This document shows, piece by piece, positions 35,229-46,841 of a stretch of DNA of 64,000 nt; position 1 is the first letter of the stretch; each line of letters opens with the position of its first letter. The notes under the pieces were generated by a model. That model was not told the origin of the DNA. It searched no databases and worked only from the letters and a program-made list of their open reading frames with translations. The stretch comes from Amorphophallus konjac (Eukaryota > Streptophyta > Magnoliopsida > Alismatales > Araceae): contig CM040123.1 of assembly GCA_022559845.1 (NCBI GenBank), positions 319,281,933 to 319,345,932 of the forward strand, read 5' to 3'. The position numbers were made by a program, and so were the translations under genes.

Positions 35229-36439
35229 ATTCCTTTTGAGCTTTCATGCGTCTTGCTGAAGACGGTAAACTTAGCGCTTCTGGGAGGCAACCCAAGGTTT
35301 TTGAGATTTGATGTTTTATTTTAGTGTGTTTATTTTTCAGTTGTCAGGCCAAAAAGTGAAGGAGCCATCATCATTTTATCGCGCCCACCAAGTTGTATCC
35401 TTCCATCCCAACCATATTCTCTGTTTACTTATTCTCCGATCTTTCTCTTGCATATGCCATTGAGGACAATGTCATTCACGTTGAGGGGGGGGGGGAGAGA
35501 AAAAAAATTTGTTGTTTCATGTGAATACAATCTGGTATGAGTCCTTGCTTGAGATCCTGCATTGATGAAAAGATAAAATCCCCATTTGGAGTTTCTTGAT
35601 TCATGCTTGAATTGAAAATGATTCTAGAATAGAAAAGACTAGGGAGAAGGATGATGGAAATTTTATTTAATCTAACCATGGAAAATTGATCTAAGAATCT
35701 CTTTAAAAGTTCATGTGCACTTCGGAAAAATGAAAATCACGTTGCACGCTAATGAAACATGCAAGACAAGCCTTCTGCTATTTTGGGTATGTTGCTTGAT
35801 ATTCTGCACTTCTTAAAAAAAGAGATCTTTTATAAGCTTTCTGCCAAGTTATCCATCAAATTAGTGTAAAAGCACAATTGAAAAAAAAAATTGAGAAAAG
35901 AAAACACCATGAAAAATGCTTCAAATCTGAGTAACTGAGACTACTTCACCTAAGACGTGTTGAGGTTCGCGTCAAAAGGAAAATGGAACCTTGATCTACG
36001 AAACCGGGCCTGCTTCGAGGTTCGTGTTAAACAATGAAGGGTAGTGCAGCATCATGTGTGTAGAAAAATAAAAAGATCCTTAAGGGACGAAGCAATAAGG
36101 CAGACAAAAAAGTTGATATGCTTAATGCTCTGATTGAGAGGTGCAGAGTTGAAAGGCGCTTATTTGGAATAGCAAATGGGGGATGCAATTGTCTATGCTG
36201 TGGATTTAGTATTTATACATGCACTAGTGCTATTGAACTTTGAGTTGAATTCTTGATCATGTACCTTAATTTACAAATCTAAGGTTAGTGTGTGTTAACA
36301 TTTCCGAAGTCCTAATCTTTGGTTATTTCTGTGAAGGAAAAGTTGGATATGAAGGTATGAATTTTGTAAACCCTTGTTGGTCCTTAATTTTTAATTGTTT
36401 GCATTGCTAAGGGATTAGTTATGAGTAAGTTGGGAGGTG
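35229..36439 (+). other. A 3' non-coding region and polypurine tracts
   Basis: No env-like frame is seen. The conserved-looking phrase gaggacaatgtcattcacg leads into a run of about 11 G at 35485, a likely secondary polypurine tract. The tract at the LTR is gttgggaggtg (36429-36439). A short duplicated phrase, gaggttcg(c/t)gt, is at about 35960 and 36017. Confidence 0.6.
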
Positions 36440-37140
36440 TGATAAGCATGCATTTTCACATATTTATTTATGTCACATATATTATCGTTGGGGCTTTAAC
36501 ATAGCTAATTATGCAATGTTCACAATTAAACTCAGTCTTACACTTAATTCAAATTTTTATAGAATTAATTAAAATTTTGAAACATAATTTAATTAGTGAG
36601 ACTTGAGATATACTTAAGAGGGAAAAATATTGCATGAATAAATATTTTTTGTCTAGGGGTCATTATAATTCTTTTCTTTGCAAAAACGCTCACCAAAGTT
36701 CATATTTATTTATGCTCAGAGGATACGAAGTCGTTGTTCATGATGGCAACATCAAAGGAAGCAAACTCCTTGTTCACGTTTGTGCACGGAAAGTTGGCGC
36801 CGAAAGAGTTATTGGCCCTGGCGTGGAAATGCAAAAGGGAGACATATTTTTCTATTTGTCTCATCACACATAAGCAAAGGCAACAATAAACAGCCGCAAA
36901 GATGGACATCAAACAACCGAAAAGGTGGACCTAGGAGGGTGGGCTACATGGAGCTCTCTCACGTAGGTGGAGAAGACTTGGACATACATGTGGATGGCAG
37001 CATCAAATAGCAACAAAAGTTAACCTTGAGGGAGCTTCCATGGTATACATATGGTTGGTGGATGTAGTCACCAACCTCTCTTCCCTTCATGAGGATGCAA
37101 TCACCACTTGTGCCAATAGTGAGCTTAAGCAAACAATTGT

Positions 37141-40100
37141 TTTTTTTTTATGTAAAACCCCAACCAAGTGGAGGATGATGGGTGCCACCATCACACCACT
37201 AGGAGGATAATTTTATTGATAAGAGATAAAGAATAATTACAAGAGACGAATGCTAGGCATGCCTAGCTTGTCCAACCGGGCTGCAACTTTAACAATCTGA
37301 GGCAGCTCATGGTGAAGATAAAAAGAATTACACTTAGTGGAGCATGCTAAAGATGCTAACAAATCAGCAACACAGTTGGCTTCTCTATAGATGTGGTTAA
37401 TTGTATGCTGCGGGGGGAGGAGGCTCCAAATTTCTCTGACAAAATGGAGGATCACCCAAGGACAGTGAATTACTTTTGTAACAGCCTGCACCAAAATGTT
37501 GGAATCACAGTCAATAAAAATAGTGTCACTAGTGAGGGTGAGAGCGTATTTGATGCCATCCAAGAGTGCCCGAGCTTCTGCAATGAGGCTGCTAGATTGG
37601 CTATAGTAGTGGGAAAAGGCAAGTAAAACCGAACCATGAGAATCCCTTATAACTCCACCACCACCTGATTCACCAGAAGGTTTGCAAGAGCCATCGGTAT
37701 TAATTTTTATGAAGGGCCAAGGCGGACAGGTCCACTTGACAATCTTGAATTTTGGTGTTGGGTTAACAGCAGCCTTTAGACCAAAAGCCTCAAGAGAAGC
37801 CCTTTTGCTGTGATGTTTTTCCTGAAGATCAGCAATAGAGCAGCTATTTTTGACCTTCAATAAGATTTTGTGAAGAAGGCAATTTCTAGAAATATGTTTC
37901 CCATCAAACCTTGAAGAATTTCTAGCCTTCCATATCTCCCACAGACCAAAGCCAATGACAGCCAGAGTGAAGAAATCATGAGCTGATTTTTTCTTCAAAT
38001 GAGAGGTAATAGTTAGGAGAACAGATCTGATAGAAATGCCATTGACCTACAAATCAAATTTACGAAAGTAAGACCATATAAAAGAGGCTGTCTCACTGTT
38101 GAGGAATAGGTGATTAATGTCTTCCACATAGGATCTGTTGCAGCAGTGGCATTTGGAGCATAGAGGAATACCCGCTGCCTGGACTTTAGTATCCACAGGG
38201 ATGCAGCCATTGATAATTTTCCAAATGAGCACTGAGATTTTAGAGGGTAACCAACTTGACCAGATATTATTCCAACTTGACAGAGAAGGAGTGTGAAGAT
38301 CTCTGCTACAGGAGGCCTTATAAATAGATGAAGTCAAGCACTTGCCTGAGCTAGAAAGAGACTAGACTTTTGTGTCAGGGAATGAAGACAAGGTAACATG
38401 CCTGAGTGCAGTCCGAACATCAGTAGGTAGATAGGTGTTGATAAGAGCAAGATCCTCAGTTGTCGGATTAGAAATGCATTGAGTGACGGTTCCTTTTTTG
38501 TTGATAATAAGGTCCTTAGGGACAAAAGAAGCTAAACTGGAATTGCCAAACCAGTTATCAAGCCAAAAGTTTGTAGATCTCCCATCACCTATAACCACTT
38601 TAATATGCTGCTGAAGAAAATTATTAGCTTGCATCCATCTCTTTCTCATGTGGCCCTTCATATTCCGAAAGAAGATTTTAGCTGGATGTGATTCTCCAAT
38701 GTATTTTGATCTGAAATATGCAGCCCATAGAGAATTTGAGTTTAAGGCCCTCCAAAGCATTTTGACTCTCATGGCGAAATCCATTTGCCTAAGAGATAGA
38801 ATACCTAATCCTCCAAGGCTAATTGGTTTGCAGATATCTGCCCAGGACTTCCAGTGCCTCTTTTTTCCATAGCTTGATGACCCCCAGAAGAAATTTGCTA
38901 GAGATCTTTCTAGCAGCTTATGAACACCAGCATGGAGGGGTGAAGAGGTTAAAACAAATAATGGGATAGATGATAAGACATGCTTGATTAATATCAATTT
39001 AGCACCCTGTGAGAGCATGTTGGCCTTCCAACCATCAATCTTTTTCTGAATTGAAGAGATGATACCTGCAAAGTGGATCATTTTCCTCCTACCAAGAACT
39101 AATGGGAAGCCAAGGTATTTATGAGGGAAAGAATGCCTGCAGTAACCAGTGAGCCTTACAATCCTGTTGGCAGCAGCAGCTATACTTTTGGGGTGAAGAA
39201 AAAAACCACTCTTACTAGCATTAACCAATTGTCTAGAAGCCAATTCATAAGTAGAGAGAATCTTCAATAATTTTTTTACAGATTTGGCTGAAGCCTTGCT
39301 GAAGATAATGGTGTCATCCGCAAAAAGGAGATGAGAAGTGATCGGGCAGCCACGAGGACCAGCAAACCACTCCACTTTACCTTGAGTAAAAGCCTGATGA
39401 AGGGATCTACTGAGTGCTTCTTCAGCAATGATAAACAGGGAAGGAGCTAATGGGTCACCTTGTCTCACACCTCTTGAAGATTTAAAGAAACCAGCTGCTT
39501 CACCATTAAGTAGAACAGAAAACCAGCAATTTTTGACCAACAGTTCAATCAATTCAATGAGAGGCATACTAAATCCAAATCTTTTGAGAATAGCAAAGAG
39601 AAAATCCCATTCGAGTCTATCATATGCCTTGGCCATATCAAGCTTGAACATCACATTATGACCTCTGGTTTTCCTGGCCAGTTCATGGATCATTTCCTGA
39701 GCTAATGCTATATTATCCACAATTAGTCTGCCTTTCACAAAAGCTGACTGCTGGGGAGAAATAATAGAGGGCAGAATATTGGCCAATCTGTTGTTCATAA
39801 TAGTAGAGAGAACCTTATTGATGAAATTACAAAGGCTGATAGGTCTATAATCAGCAATGTCCGTGGCATTGATCCTTTTAGGAATAAGAGCTATAAGAGT
39901 TGAAGTGATGCTTCTTGGAAGGGTTTTGCGAAAAGTAAAGAATTCTTGCACATCTTTGGTCACAGTTTCAGATATAACAGGCCATGCCTTGTGATAGAAT
40001 GCACCAGTGTATCCATCCGGACCAGGAGCACTATCTGGAGACATAGAGAAAACAGTGTTTCTAATCTCAAGCTCACTAGGAATAGCACATAGGGAGTCAT

Positions 40101-40421
40101 TGTGTTGCTGCGTGACCATAATGGGTATGCAGTTAAGTAGCTCTTCATCAACATAATGAGGCTGAGAAGAGAAAGCCCTGTGGAAATGATCCACTGCAAT
40201 GTGTTGCATTTTCTGTTTATCAGTTATAATGTTACCAGCATCATCTGCAATTTGGGCAATAACATTTCTTTTCCTATTCGCTTCAGTGGTCATGTGGAAA
40301 AACTTGGTGTTTCTGTCTCCTTCGATCAGCCATTTGATCCTAGATTTCTGCCTCCAGAAGATTCTTGTTGTAACAGTTTATCTGATAATGAAGACTTAGC
40401 ATCTTCCAGAGCTTTAGAATT
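37141..40421 (-). mobile_element. Element D: L1-type LINE, 5'-truncated
   Basis: A minus-strand non-LTR retrotransposon with a poly(A) tail (plus-strand T run 37140-37149) at its 3' end and a 5' truncation at 40421. The endonuclease domain is absent. It replaced 32 bp of A's LTR instead of making a target duplication: left match to gtt at 37142, right match from tgagggga at 40422. Confidence 0.88.
37237..40355 (-). pseudogene. LINE reverse transcriptase, zinc-finger and RNase H, two in-frame TAG stops
   Basis: One frame runs from the truncated end to 37237, interrupted only by TAG at 38364-38362 and 38049-38047; a frameshift lies near 40350. Seen in order: KSRIKWLIEGDRNTKFFH, SAPGPDGYTGAFY, PISLCNFINKVLS, KLDMAKAYDRLEW, GVRQGDPLAPSLF and FADDTIIFSKAS, the RT catalytic loop in FADD form. 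These are followed by a zf-RVT region (SKISVLIWKIINGCIP, CSKCHCCN) and an RNase H (INTDGSCKPSGESGGGG, AEARALLDG, IDCDSN, EANCVADLLA) with its acidic residues in place. This order is typical of plant L1 elements. RNA copying by target-primed reverse transcription is the known role; this copy is dead. Confidence 0.9.
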
Positions 40422-41698
40422 TGAGGGGAGTTCTTTTGGCCTTGTAAGAGTTTTTTTTGGCTTTGGAGAGTCACGTAGGAGTGTTTTGGAGAGCTTTTGT
40501 TTGTAGGTTTTTGGGTTGTTGTTAGTGTGTTGTATGAATGTTATTGTAATTTTAGTCATTTTTAGCCCTTCACAGCCCCTTTGCATGCATGTTTATTCTT
40601 TATTTCGAATTACTTTCTTCAGCAAAGTTGTCCAACGCTAAGTGTTCGTCATTTTCTCTTTCTATAAATTTTCCTAAATCTCCACCGTTTTTTAGTTATT
40701 CTCTAATTTCCAACTTGCTGTTCTGTGCGGTCACTGTTCATCCAAGATGATAGTCTCTGCCATTTCTCCATTTTGAAACCCTTTCAATCCTCTGTTCTCT
40801 CTGAGTTCTTCATAAAAGTTGTTCATCTCTTTTAGATCTAACTTTTCTTCTTCTACCACTTCCTCCAATACTTCTTCGTTTTTAAGTTATAATTAATTTT
40901 TTAAGGTTCTATTTTCCACCCAGTCACTATTCACCTGCGCCCATAGATGCCGAGTTTTCACGTTTTTCACATTTTTCACCTTCGTCCTCTCATTTTCTAT
41001 CTCTGAGTTCTTCATCAAACTTCTTTATCTCTTTGCCCTCTACAACTTTCTATTCTTCCATTTCTTCTAATTCTCTTTGGATTTTAAGTTATTTTCCGTC
41101 TTTTCAACCCCTGTGTTCAATATAATTTTAGTGTGTTCAACTTGGTATTTTTACCACTTCTTCTATCTATCTCCCTCTTCCCTACTTCTTCACACATCCC
41201 AAGGTAGATCATCTTCCTCTCGTCTTCTCGATGGCGTCTACTTCCATGGCGGGGTGAAACTCCAAGACTCGGCACGACAAGGAGACGACGGCTATTCTTC
41301 ACCCTCTTGGCTACAATTTCTTCTTTCACTCTTTTTTTCTTCAAGTTGTAATTTTTATTTTTTATAGATTTATACTTGTCACCTTTCATAATAAAGTTCA
41401 TTTTTTTGAAAATTGTTCTTCTTAATTTTCTCCCTCTCTTTTCAAATTCTATTCTCAACCCTATTTTATTCTTTAGTTAGTGCAATTTTCTTTTTCATTA
41501 AGTTTAGTTTCACTCCAAATTCGGATCTTCTCAAATAAAAAAATTTTCTTCCATACTATTTTGAAAATATTTCTTCTCCGTGGGATCGACCCGTATTCAC
41601 CACTTTACTTAAATTTCAATTATTTTTTAAGTGAGTGAGTTTGGTAAAATTTTAAATTGTAGCACGACATTTTTAACGACATTTGTCGGAGCCCATCA

Positions 41699-41816
41699 AT
41701 CCTCTTATTGGGTTGAGCATGTACGTTCGCCCTTTGCTTGGGCTTAGCACGTCCCAACCTTAATGGGCCGCTCGTGCTTGGGCCGTTTCTGGGTCAGACC
41801 AGATTTACCCTCCTCA
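41699..41816 (-). repeat. F 3' LTR, terminal 118 bp
   Basis: Near-identical to 48106-48223 (cctcttattgggttgagc through taccctcctca). The remaining part of about 0.79 kb is displaced to the left by A. The polypurine tract on minus is aggtgggaag, beside 41817. Confidence 0.88.
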
Positions 41817-42127
41817 CTTCCCACCTACTCTTAGTTGCCGAGCACTCGCAGGGGACTGAGAGTAGCCCAAGAGAGGGTTCTTCTGGAGGGTGTGATCCGA
41901 AGATGATTTTCTTGTACGGCGGGAGTTGGTGACTTCGAGACCTGCTTGGCGCGCAAGGCGCCTCTGGTGGTGGCAGAAGCCACGCTGGCAATGATGACGC
42001 CGGGTCTTGTCTTGTTCTAGGGATGTGGGCTCAGAACGGTCGCCTGGCCTCGGTAGCCGTATCGCCGTAGCAGCAGGCGTCCCTTCACCTGACCCTCAGG
42101 GGACAACCGTCGACTTGTAGTGGGCGG

Positions 42128-42136
42128 TTTATAAGG
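42128..42136 (+). promoter_or_regulatory. TATA box for antisense ORF of F
   Basis: The sequence tttataagg lies about 126 bp before ATG 42262, followed by a CT-rich leader. Confidence 0.5.
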
Positions 42137-42261
42137 AGTGCTACGGGGCCTCTCAAAAACCATACCCACATCTCGCTGGTCGCCGCGCTCCGTTGTAGGC
42201 TTCTTCCTCCCTTTGCCTGGTGAGGATCCTTCTTTCTCGGTTCTTCTTCTCTTCGGTAGTG

Positions 42262-44510
42262 ATGCCTCCACGTAGGAGAGTTCTTAGCGTCGAGTCTTCC
42301 TCTTCGGAGGAGATGCCTCAGGCCCGGGGCGGTATGCCGAGCACCTCAGGTGCGGGCACTAGTCGGCCTGATTCTCAGCCCTTAGTGGCCTATAGGGTAT
42401 TCCATGGCTTGCGGGAGACCTTCCAGATTCCCCCCGAGTATGACATCGTCTTCCCCACTGTGGGAGACGACATAACGAGTCACCCTTATGGCGGGATCAT
42501 GATCCTGGTGGCCTCTTTTCAAGCGGGTCTTCGTATCCCGATCCATCCTTTGATCACAGCCGTCCTCCGCCACTACGGGCTGAACCCTGGGGGCATAACT
42601 CCCAATTCTTATAGTATCCTCTGCGGGTTTGTCTATGCCTGTCGTAGAGCGTCAGTGGAGCCGAGTGTCGACCTGTTCCCACAATTCTTCCTCCTCCAGA
42701 GTTGCCCACCGACACCTTTTTTGCCTATTTCAAGGCTCGTACCTGCGACCATTTTATTACAGTCTCTCGTACCGCGGCCAACCGTAAGGGGTGGGCGGAG
42801 CGGTACGTATACCTGATCAAGTCGAAGGATTGGGAAAGAGCCTCTGACGGTTGGATGCGGAGTGGCTTTCCTCGCCCTTGGCGTGATTCGATGTCTTCCC
42901 TCACTGCCGAGGGCCGCCGGGATTTGAAGGCTGTTGCCCGATATCCTCTTGCCGATACAGACCTTGTTCTTACCCCGGCGCTGCTCCGAGAGCCGGGGTT
43001 GTGTCCTCCGTTGCTGCAGGGTACTGGTTTTATTTTCCAGTAGGGGTGTGGCGATTGTGACTGATGCTTGACTAACCTTGTCTTTGTATTTTCAGGGGCG
43101 GCTGAAGCGCAGGGGTGGACCCCTGAGATCGTCTGACTGTCGCGGCTCACTCCTCGCCCCGTGGATCACGTTGCTCCGGGAACTGGCCAGGTGTCGGTCG
43201 TCACCCCCCCAGCCCAGGTTGCTTTTGCCCAGGGGAGGTTGCAATATCTGGCCCCTGTCGGCATTCCTCTAGTGCATTCGCCCGAGGCATCGGTGGCCAG
43301 CGGAGGGCCTAGTCTTCTGCAGAGTTCCCCCGAAGCTACTCCTAGCGCACCTGGTGAAGACTCTGCCATGGCTAGCGGTGGTCGGGCTTATCTGACCGAG
43401 GATGAGTTGGCGGAGATGGACAGTCGCCACCGGTCGAGGAAGAGAGGGATGGATTTGACCCCGGCTAGGAGCCGGGTCCTACCCTCGTCCGGAGCACCTC
43501 CCCCTAGTGTTCGCTCGTCGTCGTCGCCGGCAGCCGCTACTCCGGTGTCCGTCTCTGGTGGACGGGGGCGCGAGAGGGGCAAGGCCCCTGCTGCTGTCGA
43601 AGCTGATCCTCCCCCTCCGCAGAGGGTCCCTCCGTGTGGTCAGTCCTCACAGCCCGAGGACTCACCGGCAAGGGTGCCTGGTGTCCCGGGCATAGTCAAC
43701 CTCATGGTACGGACTGTTTGCTGGCATGAGCACGTTGGAGAGCTCGGTCTTGAGACCGTACGCGAGTTGACGACCGTTGCTGCGAGGAGTGTGTGCCTGG
43801 TCGTCAGCGCCGTTGGATTGTGGAGGCACCGTTTCCTAGATGCTGTGCGTGAGCTGGAGGCCAGCCGAGCCCTTCAGGTGGAGGCCGAAGGGCGTTTGAA
43901 GGAGTCCTAAGCTGCGAACGCCGGACTTCAAGAACAATTGTCCCAGCTGGAGTCGGCCCTGGCTGGTATGAAGCGCGACCGGGACTCTTTCCGGGCGCTG
44001 GCGGACGCGGCCGGAGAGCGGGCGGCCAAGCTGGAGGCGGAGGCCCGAGCCATGGAGGCCCGCAGCCAGGAGATCGAGGCAGAGCTCGCCAGGCTGCGTA
44101 TGTCCCTGTCTTCAGTCAGTGAGGAGGCTGTGGAGGCCTTTCGCTCCTCCTCGGCTTACCGGGCCGAGCTGATGGAGGCGGCTCTAGAGTACTACGGGCC
44201 AGCTCGTGACCGTGGCTTCCGGGAGGGCTGGAGTGCTACCGTGAAGGCCACTGCCGGGCACTTTGACCTCGTGGCCCCGGTCCTCCCTCCTCCTTCAGAT
44301 CCCTATGGTTCGGAGGCCGATGATGAAGAAGAGGGGCCTGAACCCGTAGAGAGGGGCGCCGAGGGGTTGATGTCGAGCGCGGGTGAGCGAGCGCCCATGG
44401 ATGTTGCTGTGGTGGTCTTGACCGACGAGCCACCTTATCCTAGTGCCGCTACTGTGTGTGCGCTTGGTGAGCCCAGGGCACGTGATGATGTAACTGGGGC
44501 AGGTCTTTGA
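42262..44510 (+). pseudogene. Antisense ORF (aORF) of F, Transposase_28-like N-terminus with coiled coil
   Basis: Begins MPPRRRVLSVESSSSEE. Residues about 70-150 (SFQAGLRIPIHPLITAVLRH, YGLNPGGITPNSY, FVYACRRASVEPSVDLFP) match my knowledge of the Pfam 'putative gypsy type transposon' (Transposase_28) domain carried by Tat antisense ORFs. A frameshift occurs near 42690. The frame then continues (FFAYFKARTCDHF, KGWAERYVYLIK) to an apparent intron at 43021-43095. The second exon is Ser/Pro/Arg-rich, then a coiled coil (AKLEAEARAMEARSQEIEAE) and an acidic tail. A TGA near 43133 and a TAA near 43908 break it further. It is antisense to F's LTRs and integrase. Function is unknown. Confidence 0.75.
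43021..43095 (+). other. Predicted 75-bp intron in F antisense ORF
   Basis: Donor gtactgg after cagg, branch-like cttgactaac, pyrimidine-rich tract and ttttcag acceptor. Its length is a multiple of three, it contains a TAG, and the frame before and after is the same. Confidence 0.55.
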
Positions 44511-44796
44511 GAGGATGCCCTTAATTGTCTTCTCCTTTTTCCTGTACTTTCTGAGGCTGTAGCCTCTTTTTTGTAACTTCTTTTTGGGAATGAAAATCTT
44601 CCTTTTGTCTGTAAATTTTGAGATTTCTTCCATGTACTTTCCTCCTCCTAAACCGTCATGAGATCCTCTGGGGATATGAAGCGGCATCTTTGGTGAGGGC
44701 TCCGAGGGAGTGCAACTTTCAGGATCCGTCGCTTCGGTTTCCACGGATTCGATTGAGGCGGTAGAGTCCTCATACTCCTGGGGACTTTGCTCTCCC

Positions 44797-44804
44797 TATA
44801 AATG
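44797..44804 (+). promoter_or_regulatory. TATA box for second antisense unit of F
   Basis: The sequence tataaatg lies 76 bp before ATG 44873. It follows a probable 3' end of the first unit (T-rich stretch and gaatgaaaatc near 44590). Confidence 0.5.
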
Positions 44805-44872
44805 GTGGCTTCTGCAGCGCCTCAGCGATCAGCTTTGCACTAGCGAACCTTTGTAGGTGGCCTTCTTAGAGG

Positions 44873-45124
44873 ATGTCCTCAGGAGAGTCTGGTACTTCAT
44901 CGGATGACGAATTTCTGCAGGCTCGTCGTCGACCCTTGATCCTCCAGAGAAACCCAGCGCCGGTACCGTGGCGGCCATGGCCTACGCCTGGAGAGGGCGT
45001 CCCTGCTCCTGAGCAGTACAGGCTCGGGTACCTAGATGGCTGGCGGGAGACCTTGGAGAAGGTTAACCGTTTGTATGCCGGCAGGGGAGTCATGCTTCTT
45101 GAGCCGGATAAGTTCCATCCTTGA
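44873..45124 (+). CDS. Second antisense ORF of F, 83 residues, unknown function
   Basis: MSSGESGTSSDDEFLQARRR... with QYRLGYLDGWRETLEKVNRL near the end. The acidic Ser start followed by QARRR resembles the start of the first antisense ORF (ESSSSEEMPQARGG), so the two may be related or the second may be a shortened duplicate. A probable transcript end lies near 45940. No domain was recognised, and it could be non-coding. Confidence 0.4.
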   Translation: MSSGESGTSSDDEFLQARRRPLILQRNPAPVPWRPWPTPGEGVPAPEQYRLGYLDGWRETLEKVNRLYAGRGVMLLEPDKFHP

Positions 45125-46058
45125 AGGGACAAAAAGTGTCAGGGTAATGCCACTTTCTATTCTTCAGTCGGTTCCCCTTGCTTGTCTTTGTAGTACATAA
45201 CCGTTGTTTGCTCCTTGCAGGTGCTTGGTAAGATGCTCCTCATTGCTGGAACATCTTCCTACCTTCTGGTAGGAAGGATTGTAAGGGAGGATGGGATCTG
45301 TTTTCCATTCTTCCACTCGGTAGGCACGATCGTGCGGCTTGGACGATGGCGGTGGGCTGCTCAGTTTGAAGGCATGGCCAACACGTCTCTCTCCGTCGCT
45401 GCTGTCGCACGCTGTTTGTGGCGAGGCACACGACAACGTCTCCTTTCAAGGGAGGCGCTGGTGGCAACCAGGGCAGCGGGGCCTTGTTCGCCAGTTTGGA
45501 AACATGGCCAGTACGCCGGGGTGGCCTTCCTAATGTGTTGTCCTTGTAGTACCGCTGTCGCCTGTTGGCTTGTGTGGGCCTGCCGGTTCCCTATAACGGG
45601 CGGGCCTTGCTGGTCCTCCTCCAAGCAAGGGTGGCCGGAGCTACTAGCCTTATTTTCCTCGTGTAGGCCTTCTACCAGTGAAGCCTTTTGTTGGCCTGAG
45701 GGCTTTGTCCCTCTTCTCTAGCATAGGAGTCTTCTCCGTAGGTACCCTCCCACAGAACAAAGATGGGTACCTACGCCTGCTCGGAGACTCTACATGATCG
45801 TTGATAGAGGACGATGCCGAAGGAGCGAGTTGCTGGAGTTATATGTCGCCACTGTTAAGCACGTTATGTTCCTCAATGTACTTGTACTTGGCCCATGTAA
45901 GGGTATTTTGCCAATTTCTGGCAGCTTGTATTTTGACTAAAGAAATATAAATTCTTTATTCTGAGCCAATACTGTTGTGTACCCTTTCCTGGAGTGCTTC
46001 TGCGTGCTTTTCTAGGCGATCCTCCATGCTCGTATTCACATTGCTCGCGTCCTCTACA
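45125..46058 (+). other. F spacer after second antisense ORF
   Basis: No supportable gene. It contains a hairpin, cttcctaccttctggtaggaag (45255-45276), another candidate splice acceptor (ttgcag near 45220) and an AT-rich probable polyadenylation region near 45935-45965 (agaaatataaattc). Confidence 0.4.
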
Positions 46059-46794
46059 GGAACTCTTAGGTTACCACTTTGTTTTCAAGGGGAGCGGTGC
46101 TCGCCTCTAGGGAACCCTTAGGTTACCTTCTTCGTTTTCAAGGGGAGCCGTGTTCGCACTTTTAGGGAACCCTTAGGCTACCTTTTCATTTTCAAGGGGA
46201 GCATTGCTCGTGCCTTTAGGGAACCCTTAGGTTACCTTGTTGTTTTCAAGGGGAGCAGTGCTCGCGCCTTTAGGGAACCCTTAGGTTACCTTCATATTTT
46301 CAAGGGGAGCGGTGCTCGCCTTTAGGGAACCCTTAGGTTACCTTCTTATTTTCATGGGGAGCGGTACTCGCCTCTAGGGAACCCTTAGGTTACCTTATTA
46401 TTTTCAAGGGGAGTAGTGCTCGCGCCTTTAGGGAACCCTTAGGTTACCTTGTTATTTTCAAGGGGAGCAGTGCTCGCCTTTAGGGAACCCTTAGGTTACC
46501 TTGTTGTTATCAAGGGGACCCTTTGGTTACCTTGTTATTTTCAAGGGGAGCAGTGCTCATCTTTAGGGAACCCTTAGGTTACCTTGTTGTTTTCAAGGGG
46601 AGTAGTGCTCGCCTTTAGGGAACCCTTAGGCTACCTTCTTATTTTCAAGGAGAGCAGTGCTCGCGTCTTTAGGGAACCCTTAGGTTACCTTGTTGTTTTC
46701 AAAGGGAGCAGTGCTCGCCTTTAGGGAACCCTTAGGTTACCTTCTTATTTTCAAGGGGAGTAGTGCTCGCCTCTAGGAAACCCTTAGGTTACCT
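46059..46794 (-). repeat. Tandem repeat of about 52 bp in F, about 14 copies
   Basis: The unit reads about ggaacccttaggttacc, ttgttattttcaagggg, agcagtgctcgccttta. Copies vary in a t/a-rich centre and in gcgcc insertions; one copy near 46510 is truncated. It lies directly downstream of F's integrase end (sense strand), the place where Tat/Ogre elements are known to generate satellites. Confidence 0.93.
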
Positions 46795-46841
46795 TCATTA
46801 TCATTGGCAGCTTTCCTTAGTGGAGTACAACTGGTGACGTT

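Larger units (their letters stand above)
9274..41698 (+). mobile_element. Element A: Athila-type Ty3/gypsy retrotransposon, split by three insertions
   Basis: Plus-strand order: partial 5' LTR (9274-10779), tRNA-Asp type primer binding site (10785-10802), leader, gag remnants (12365-13870, resuming at 31122), pol (31389-35228), 3' non-coding region, polypurine tract and 3' LTR (36440-41698). Athila assignment rests on the DLGASVNLLP protease, the IDYRKLN and FMDDFLVFG reverse transcriptase motifs, integrase motifs and the TGGCGCCGTTGCCGGGGA primer site. E sits in its 5' LTR, B in its gag and D in its 3' LTR. Its 3' end adjoins LTR sequence of F at 41699, so A entered F's LTR; the expected target duplication is atcct (41699-41703), with its partner off the left edge. 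Coding is heavily mutated. Confidence 0.9.
36440..41698 (+). repeat. 3' LTR of A, containing LINE D
   Basis: Starts TGATAAGCATGC after the polypurine tract and ends ...cccatca at 41698. Without D it is about 1.98 kb, and it lacks 32 bp present in the 5' LTR, including the TATA box. Its right neighbour is LTR sequence of element F. Confidence 0.88.

Noticed and set aside
35485..35495. G run as the main polypurine tract of A
   Set aside because: It lies about 0.95 kb before the LTR start; the tract directly beside the LTR (36429-36439) fits better. Kept only as a secondary candidate.
45215..45721. 168-residue plus-strand ORF in F
   Set aside because: No recognisable domain, and other frames are equally open in this GC-rich spacer; it begins at a possible splice acceptor, but nothing supports a protein.
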